From NCBI GenBank assembly GCA_964658655.1, contig CAZZZL010000011.1:38886-102885 (forward strand): a stretch of DNA of 64,000 nucleotides, written 5' to 3'. The translations under genes and the position numbers were made by a program. Below, piece by piece: positions 61,972 through 64,000 of the stretch. Under the pieces are notes generated by a model that made no database searches, had not been told where the DNA came from, and saw only the letters and a program-made list of their open reading frames with translations. The DNA is from G963692885 sp964658655. GTDB lineage: Bacteria > Acidobacteriota > Terriglobia > Terriglobales > Acidobacteriaceae. The stretch's first letter is position 1. Each line of letters starts with the position of its first letter.

Positions 61972-63366
61972 CTAAACCATTAGATCGATTGAATGCGCCA
62001 GCTTGATATCGCGTGACGTGATACCACCACTGTCGTGCGTGACTAGTGACAAGCGGATGCGGTCATAGCGAATATCAATGTCAGGATGATGCTTCTGTGC
62101 TTCGGCCGCGACCGACACCGATTGCACAAACTGGACTGCTTCCAGAAAGTTTCCAAACTGGACATCCCGCACGATCTTGCCGTCCTGCAGCTTCCATTGG
62201 GGCAGCGCTTTCAGCTGCTCCAGCAGATCGCGCTCCTGCAGCCGGCCGCCGCCGATATTCCCCTTCCGCTTGAAAAGGTCAAGCGAAAACAGGGAAGGCA
62301 GGAACCGCTGCGTCTCCCCGACAATTTCTCCCCGCAGGTCAGCCCATAGACGATCGGGCATCGACATCAGCACATCCACAACGCGTGGATCAAACTGCGT
62401 GCCGCTGCACCGCTTGATCTCCGCCCGCGCTTTGGAAAATGGCTGCGCCTTGCGGTAAGGCCGGTCAGAGGTGATCGCGTCCAGTGCATCAGCGACTGCA
62501 AAAATCCGCGCTCCCAGGGGAATATCGTTGCCATGCAGGCCCCGGGGATAGCCCGAGCCATCGAAATGCTCCTGGTGGCTGTGCACAATCTCTGACGCAT
62601 CTGCAAGAAACGGAATCTTGCGCAGCATGTCATACCCGCGCGCGCAGTGCTGCCGCATAATCGCCTGCTCTTCAGCATCCAGCTTGCCAGGCTTCAGCAG
62701 GATGGCATCAGGGATCGCCATTTTGCCAATGTCATGCAGAAATGCCCCGCGAGCGATGGTCCGAATGGTGGCCGGCGACAGTTCCATGGCGCGTGCCAGG
62801 GCAATCGTGTAGGCCGTCACTCGTTTCGAGTGGCCTTCGGTCTCGGTGTCCTTCAGGTCAAGTGCGTCGCCCAGTGCCTCCAGCGTTATGTCGTAGGAAC
62901 GCTCCAGGTCTGCGATTGCCTGGTTCAACATCTGCGTTCGCGCGGTCACCAGTTCTTCGAGCTTGTGCTTATACATTGCGTTTTGCAGCAGCAGCTTGCG
63001 GTACTCAAGCGCGCGGTTAACTGTGGCTAAAAGCTGGTCCTGTTGAAAAGGCTTTAGCAGGTAGTCGTACGCACCATTTCGCATGGCGAGCAGGGCAACG
63101 TCGACGTCCGTCACCGCCGTTACCATCACGACCGGGGTGTTGGGGATTAACTGGCGGGTCCGTTCAAGCAGCGTCATCCCGTCCATGCCGACCATCATGA
63201 TGTCGGAAAGCACCAGGTCAAACTCCGGATCAGCCTGGATCGCTTCGAGCGCTTCATTCCCGTCTGCCGCCGTTACCGTTTCCAGGTCGGCGTGCTCCAG
63301 CATGGCTGAGACAATGGTGCGGATGTACGACTCATCGTCTACAACCAGGATGCGCGATGACGCCAT
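61972..63366 (-). CDS. Receiver-HD-GYP c-di-GMP phosphodiesterase fused to a pterin-4a-carbinolamine dehydratase domain
   Basis: 464 residues in one frame. Receiver (about 1-125): LVVDDESYIR, acceptor Asp in LVLSDIMMVGMDG, Lys in YLLKPF. A short helical linker follows. HD-GYP (about 160-350): the HD pair in GAFLHDIGKMAIPD and the GYP loop HQEHFDGSGYPRGL are intact, predicting c-di-GMP hydrolysis. The last 84 residues (381-464) match PCD/DCoH: WKLQDGKIVRDVQF, catalytic HHP at 426-428, THDSGGIT with His444 and Asp445, and DIKLAHSID. I know of no standard description of this fusion. The gene stands alone. Confidence 0.93.
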   Translation of the reverse strand: MASSRILVVDDESYIRTIVSAMLEHADLETVTAADGNEALEAIQADPEFDLVLSDIMMVGMDGMTLLERTRQLIPNTPVVMVTAVTDVDVALLAMRNGAYDYLLKPFQQDQLLATVNRALEYRKLLLQNAMYKHKLEELVTARTQMLNQAIADLERSYDITLEALGDALDLKDTETEGHSKRVTAYTIALARAMELSPATIRTIARGAFLHDIGKMAIPDAILLKPGKLDAEEQAIMRQHCARGYDMLRKIPFLADASEIVHSHQEHFDGSGYPRGLHGNDIPLGARIFAVADALDAITSDRPYRKAQPFSKARAEIKRCSGTQFDPRVVDVLMSMPDRLWADLRGEIVGETQRFLPSLFSLDLFKRKGNIGGGRLQERDLLEQLKALPQWKLQDGKIVRDVQFGNFLEAVQFVQSVSVAAEAQKHHPDIDIRYDRIRLSLVTHDSGGITSRDIKLAHSIDLMV

Positions 63367-63787
63367 CAGGCCCCACCAACGAGAAATTTGCTGACAACGT
63401 GCGTCATACGAATCCTGATCATAACCGTCGCAATTGAACTGGGAAAACCGCCCGGGGTGTCATTGAGGGCACTGTTGTTTTGTGTAAAGCTTCGCCTACG
63501 AGTGCTGTACGTTGAGTAAGGCTTAGCGGTTCGGAATTTTTTTAGACACAAGTCTTGGTTTGGCAAACTAATCTGTCCCAATGTTCGTAACCTTACAAAC
63601 TTCCAGTGGCAGAGTATTCACATGAAAATCGCGTTTCTTTGAAAACATCGTAAAGCCGGTCTCCTCAAAAAGCCTCACCGCTAGAACCGCGCAGGTGTCC
63701 ATAGTCTTGACCATTGTGCTGCACCCGCTCTGCCTCGCGCGTTATACTTAAGTTGTAGATGACATGTTTTGCTAACCGCTCCCTTTC
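63367..63787. other. Non-coding divergent intergenic region
   Basis: About 420 bases between the HD-GYP gene and the sigma-factor start, which are transcribed away from each other. No convincing gene is seen. A -10-like TATACT lies at 63743-63748, about 40 bases before the GTG at 63788, but no matching -35 box is found at 17 bases; TTGACC at 63707-63712 is too far. AT-rich stretches near 63530-63560 may belong to the HD-GYP promoter. Confidence 0.5.
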
Positions 63788-64000
63788 GTGCAACCCTTCA
63801 ATCCGGTTGTCAGAGCTCCTTGTAGTGAGGCCGATTTGTTCGATTTAGAGAGAGAGCTTTCGCCGGGAAGATCCGCGCGCATGGTCGAGCAGCAGTCCCA
63901 GCAGCGCTCCCTCGAACAGCGCCAGCGGGATGTCTATGAAACCCACCGGCACCGCACCTTCGCGGTCGCTTTCTATATGACCGGCAACGAAATCGAAGCA
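63788..64000 (+). CDS. RNA polymerase sigma factor, ECF-like, N-terminal part only
   Basis: The frame is open from GTG 63788 to the window edge (71 residues); an ATG at 63881 is an alternative start. The segment RQRDVYETHRHRTFAVAFYMTGNEIEA has the shape of sigma region 2 helix 1 to 2 in sigma-70 family ECF proteins (family pattern YxxHxxRVxxLAxxxTGNxxxAEE). The HTH region lies beyond the edge, so the subgroup cannot be named. Confidence 0.7.
   Translation, partial: MQPFNPVVRAPCSEADLFDLERELSPGRSARMVEQQSQQRSLEQRQRDVYETHRHRTFAVAFYMTGNEIEA

Noticed and set aside
63707..63748. TTGACC and TATACT as a sigma-70 promoter for the sigma-factor gene
   Set aside because: The spacing is about 30 bases, far more than the usual 16-18.

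Overview
The window looks like chromosomal DNA of a free-living Acidobacteriota member, most likely from the Terriglobia. This is an inference from gene content: a TPR-carrying Ser/Thr kinase, an FG-GAP/ASPIC-UnbV protein, several Tat-type aldo/keto reductases, a dense set of orphan sensor kinases, a GH18-deacetylase-GT2 fusion, and a sugar locus with an SSS symporter and a FucI-like isomerase. I see no rRNA, tRNA, CRISPR array, insertion sequence or prophage. Almost all DNA is coding, and many genes overlap by 4 bases (ATGA).

Layout. (1) 1-11.4 kb, mostly minus strand: a sensor kinase running off the left edge, an exported FG-GAP protein, a divergent aldo/keto reductase/LysR pair, a Ser/Thr kinase with TPRs, and a ClC chloride transporter coupled to a TPR membrane protein. 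(2) 11.6-20.5 kb, plus strand: an unbroken chain of eight closely packed genes, aldo/keto reductase-larE-larC-larB-heme oxygenase-bacteriophytochrome-response regulator-hybrid kinase. It joins nickel-pincer cofactor synthesis to a complete biliverdin phytochrome module. (3) 20.7-27.7 kb: CocE-type hydrolase, PP2C phosphatase, hydroxyacyl-CoA dehydrogenase, kinase-like phosphotransferase, YycJ-type hydrolase, zinc-finger membrane protein, HD hydrolase. (4) 27.7-34.7 kb: PyrD and an exported phosphatase-like protein (minus), then SerS, a small membrane protein and a LolA-like protein (plus), then a GT-C type membrane protein. (5) 34.8-43.7 kb: the three-domain polysaccharide enzyme, a GAF sensor kinase, a Tat aldo/keto reductase, P5C dehydrogenase and two small regulators that converge on a shared terminator. 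(6) 44.1-49.6 kb: a receiver-flavoprotein fusion paired with a cyclic-nucleotide-domain kinase, then motA-motB. (7) 49.6-60.2 kb: a membrane glycosyltransferase, an M24-fold protein and an L-arabinose locus (araB, FucI-like isomerase, small membrane protein, SSS symporter, araD) divergent from a LacI-type repressor, with a LacI-like operator in the araD promoter. (8) 60.2-64 kb: membrane protein, PCYCGC-type cysteine-rich protein, a receiver-HD-GYP protein fused to a pterin-carbinolamine dehydratase domain, and the start of an ECF-type sigma factor.

Points that deserve most attention: the HD-GYP/pterin dehydratase fusion; the lar-phytochrome chain; the receiver/thioredoxin-reductase-like protein without a CxxC dithiol next to its probable partner kinase; and two degenerate signalling proteins, a kinase whose phospho-histidine is Glu and a LuxR regulator whose receiver lacks its Asp.
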